From Photobacterium profundum SS9 (GTDB lineage: Bacteria > Pseudomonadota > Gammaproteobacteria > Enterobacterales > Vibrionaceae), in NCBI RefSeq assembly GCF_000196255.1, contig NC_006371.1:1075996-1139995 (forward strand): a stretch of 64,000 bases of DNA, given 5' to 3'. Of this stretch, positions 62,374-64,000 are shown in pieces (the stretch's first letter is position 1; each line of letters opens with the position of its first letter). The translations under genes and the position numbers were made by a program. The notes below the pieces were generated by a model. It made no database searches. It was not told the origin of the DNA and was given only the letters and a program-made list of their open reading frames with translations.

Positions 62374-62766
62374 ATGACTAAATTAATTTCTGTAAAAAAT
62401 ACTGTTATCGCAATCGCATCTGCAATGATCTTAGTTCCAACACTCGCTTTTGCAGGCGATCATAATGAACAGAAAGGCGCTGTTATTTCTTACTCAGGCC
62501 CGATTGATACGGTAACAGTTGCCGAACTACTCGACAGCACAAGCATGTTTACAGAGCGAAATGCAGTTGTTGAAGGTAAGTTGATTAAGCAAATCAATGC
62601 CGATACATTCATTTTCAGTGATGGCACGAAAGAAATTCAAGTTGAACTAGACGATGATATTCATTTACCACAAGCAATTGATGCAACGACAAAAGTACGC
62701 TTGTTTGGTGAATACGAAGGTGGAAATACCCCTGAAATCGAAGTAGACCGTGTACAAGTATTATAA
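62374..62766 (+). CDS. YgiW/YdeI-family BOF (OB-fold) periplasmic protein
   Basis: 130 residues from the ATG at 62,374 with GGAG upstream (an in-frame start at 62,320 lacks a ribosome site). Signal peptide (residues 1-25) and the BOF domain (AVISYSGPIDTVTVAELLDS ... AVVEGKLIKQINADTFIFSDG). Members protect against stress and cationic peptides. Confidence 0.9.
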   Translation: MTKLISVKNTVIAIASAMILVPTLAFAGDHNEQKGAVISYSGPIDTVTVAELLDSTSMFTERNAVVEGKLIKQINADTFIFSDGTKEIQVELDDDIHLPQAIDATTKVRLFGEYEGGNTPEIEVDRVQVL

Positions 62767-62840
62767 AGACACGTATACAAGAAAATTAAAGGTAGCCACG
62801 TAATATCACATGCACCCAACACGGCTCCGCTTAGCTAATT

Positions 62841-62887
62841 GAATGAAACGCATTAGGTTACTTATAATCTGATGCGTTTTTCATTCT
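62841..62887. terminator. Terminator between BOF gene and ComEA-like gene
   Basis: Long stem GAATGAAACGCAT/ATGCGTTTTTCATTC with bulges; T run in the rightward direction. Confidence 0.8.
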
Positions 62888-62906
62888 AAACTACTATACC
62901 CAAGTA

Positions 62907-63407
62907 TTAGTACTTCAGATATTTCTTCATATTACCCACGCTTTTATCACCTAACCCTGGTACTTTGGCTAAATCACTTGCTGATTTAAACTTCCCATTC
63001 TTTTTACGATAATCAACAATTGCTTTCGCTTTCGCATCTCCAATGCCGGGTAGTGAAGCCGCCAGATCTTTCGCAGATGCCGAATTAACATTAACGGCTT
63101 TTAAGTTTTTGGTTACTGCACTTTTTTTCTGTGCATCTTCTAATTGGCGGCTTTCAGTATTGCCGTGCATCTTGGTACTGGTGTTTTGTCTTGAATCATT
63201 ATTAGCCTTTTTGTGTTTGGTTACATCGTCTTTTTTTGCGGTCTCTTTCGCTTTTTTCTTTACGCTATTAATACAATCAGTTTTCTTTTTTGTATCTGAT
63301 TTGTATTTCGTTTCACATTTTTCAATTTGAGCCTTAGTAGTGCTTGTTGTCGCTTGCGTGGTAAAAGGTAGTAAAAACAGTAAGGTGATAAATAATGCCC
63401 GGATCAT
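62907..63407 (-). CDS. ComEA-like helix-hairpin-helix DNA-binding protein
   Basis: 166 residues: signal peptide (MIRALFITLLFLLPFTTQA), a Lys/Thr/Asn-rich charged linker, and a C-terminal ComEA-type double HhH domain (VNVNSASAKDLAASLPGIGDAKAKAIVDYR, then FKSASDLAKVPGLGDKSVGNMKKYL; each shown only in part). In Vibrionaceae ComEA binds incoming DNA in the periplasm during transformation. Confidence 0.9.
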   Translation of the reverse strand: MIRALFITLLFLLPFTTQATTSTTKAQIEKCETKYKSDTKKKTDCINSVKKKAKETAKKDDVTKHKKANNDSRQNTSTKMHGNTESRQLEDAQKKSAVTKNLKAVNVNSASAKDLAASLPGIGDAKAKAIVDYRKKNGKFKSASDLAKVPGLGDKSVGNMKKYLKY

Positions 63408-63476
63408 TGTCGCTCTCCCAGAAAAAGCCTTCCTCTAATTAAAGACCACTAACCAGAAACATCCACCTTTCGATAA

Positions 63477-63902
63477 CTTGGGTATATTCACCAGAACAAA
63501 ACGAACCAACGCATTCATAAAGTTGCGGTTCCGGGCATTTATTTTTCAATTGTAGGGCTAATCTGGTGCTTACCGCCATTCCGGTTTTCTGGCGTAGACA
63601 TTGAGTGGCTATGGTTAATGTTGATACCAGTGTTATTTTTCTATTATGGGTTATCACGAAAAGTATTCACCATCATGTCTGCGTTTACTCTTGCCTGCGT
63701 GATCGGTATAGAAGTGCTTTTTCAGCTTAGTGTTAATATATTAAACCTAAGCGTTAGTTTATTTCTCATCTTGTGGGTTTTACAATTTATCGGACATAAA
63801 ATTGAAGGGAAAAAGCCGTCGTTTTTCGAAGATTTACAATTTTTATTAATTGGTCCAGCGTGGATCTTTGCCTTCTTTATCCCGCTTTCTGATTCGAAAT
63901 AA
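63477..63902 (+). pseudogene. Mpo1/DUF962-like membrane protein, 5' end lost or frameshifted
   Basis: The frame is open from 63,477 without an ATG until 63,618, but before that it reads HQNKTNQRIHKVAVPGIYFS, which matches the N-terminal part of Mpo1-like (YGL010w/DUF962) proteins. The C-terminal half (VLQFIGHKIEGKKPSFFEDL) matches too. The first dozen residues are missing, and the break falls on the words CTTGGGTATA, the end of the local repeat element. Relatives are dioxygenases of 2-hydroxy fatty acids in yeast; the bacterial role is uncertain. An annotation starting at 63,618 would miss the N-terminal third. Confidence 0.65.
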
Positions 63903-64000
63903 ACCTAATTACACCCAATCAGCATAACCAGAATGAAAAACGCAGCGATAACTAGTCGCTGCGCTTGCTTATCTCTTATATGTGCTTTAGACGTTTACAT

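Noticed and set aside
1..64000. CRISPR array or tRNA genes
   Set aside because: No regularly spaced short repeats and no convincing tRNA T-arm and anticodon patterns were seen on either strand by eye.

Overview
The window looks like a chromosomal segment from a Vibrionaceae gammaproteobacterium, most probably Photobacterium (inference). The grounds are an intrinsic 218-residue Qnr protein, the ydbH-ynbE-ydbL operon, a ChrA/LysR pair, a GlyGly-CTERM protease, and a family of short inverted-repeat elements whose false ORF begins IPKLPQDAGFRV. No rRNA, tRNA or CRISPR array was found.

Positions 1-12,713 hold an almost complete tailless prophage of the corticovirus (PM2)/autolykivirus type, all leftward except its repressor. 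Early genes run from 12,275 to 9,752 and include a HUH rolling-circle replication initiator. Late genes carry an FtsK/HerA-type packaging ATPase, a double jelly-roll-type major capsid protein, a chain of tiny membrane proteins, spike-like proteins, a virion lysozyme and a holin-like protein. Two unknown genes (67-1023 and 7580-7990) look like cargo. An IS630-family element (4126-5233) sits near the 3' end of one virion gene. At the right edge, 12,686-12,713 resembles a chromosomal dif site, which suggests XerCD-mediated integration. Next to it lie a broken ISNCY-type element (to about 13,565) and a badly deleted second copy of the same prophage type (about 13,566-14,322).

Positions 14,323-24,414 are accessory and regulatory: a YefM/YoeB toxin-antitoxin pair with its operator, a qnr gene, a cupin protein, an RpoS-like sigma factor, a DUF1439 lipoprotein, a ChrA transporter with a divergent LysR regulator, and an IS4-family element sitting at a rearrangement breakpoint between half a repeat element and half an Nramp gene.

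Positions 25,056-51,518 are mostly ordinary chromosome: ydbH-ynbE-ydbL, a YeiH-type exporter, LexA-controlled umuDC, a SPOR lipoprotein, then a five-gene leftward cluster behind a Fur-like box (oligopeptidase B-like peptidase, TonB-dependent receptor, GlyGly-CTERM metalloprotease, two DUF1566 proteins). After these come a MATE pump, a LysR regulator, a DEAD-box helicase, galE, an alpha/beta hydrolase, a diguanylate cyclase and a Nudix hydrolase.

Positions 51,633-64,000 contain an IS66-type element interrupting a signal-peptide gene, a DUF218 protein, and cobalamin salvage genes (cobQ, cobC, cobU) split by a decayed accessory module. They end with a CPBP protease, a BOF protein, a ComEA-type protein and a 5'-damaged Mpo1-like gene. 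Two full (266 bp), one short (151 bp) and one half copy of the repeat element are scattered through the right three quarters of the window.
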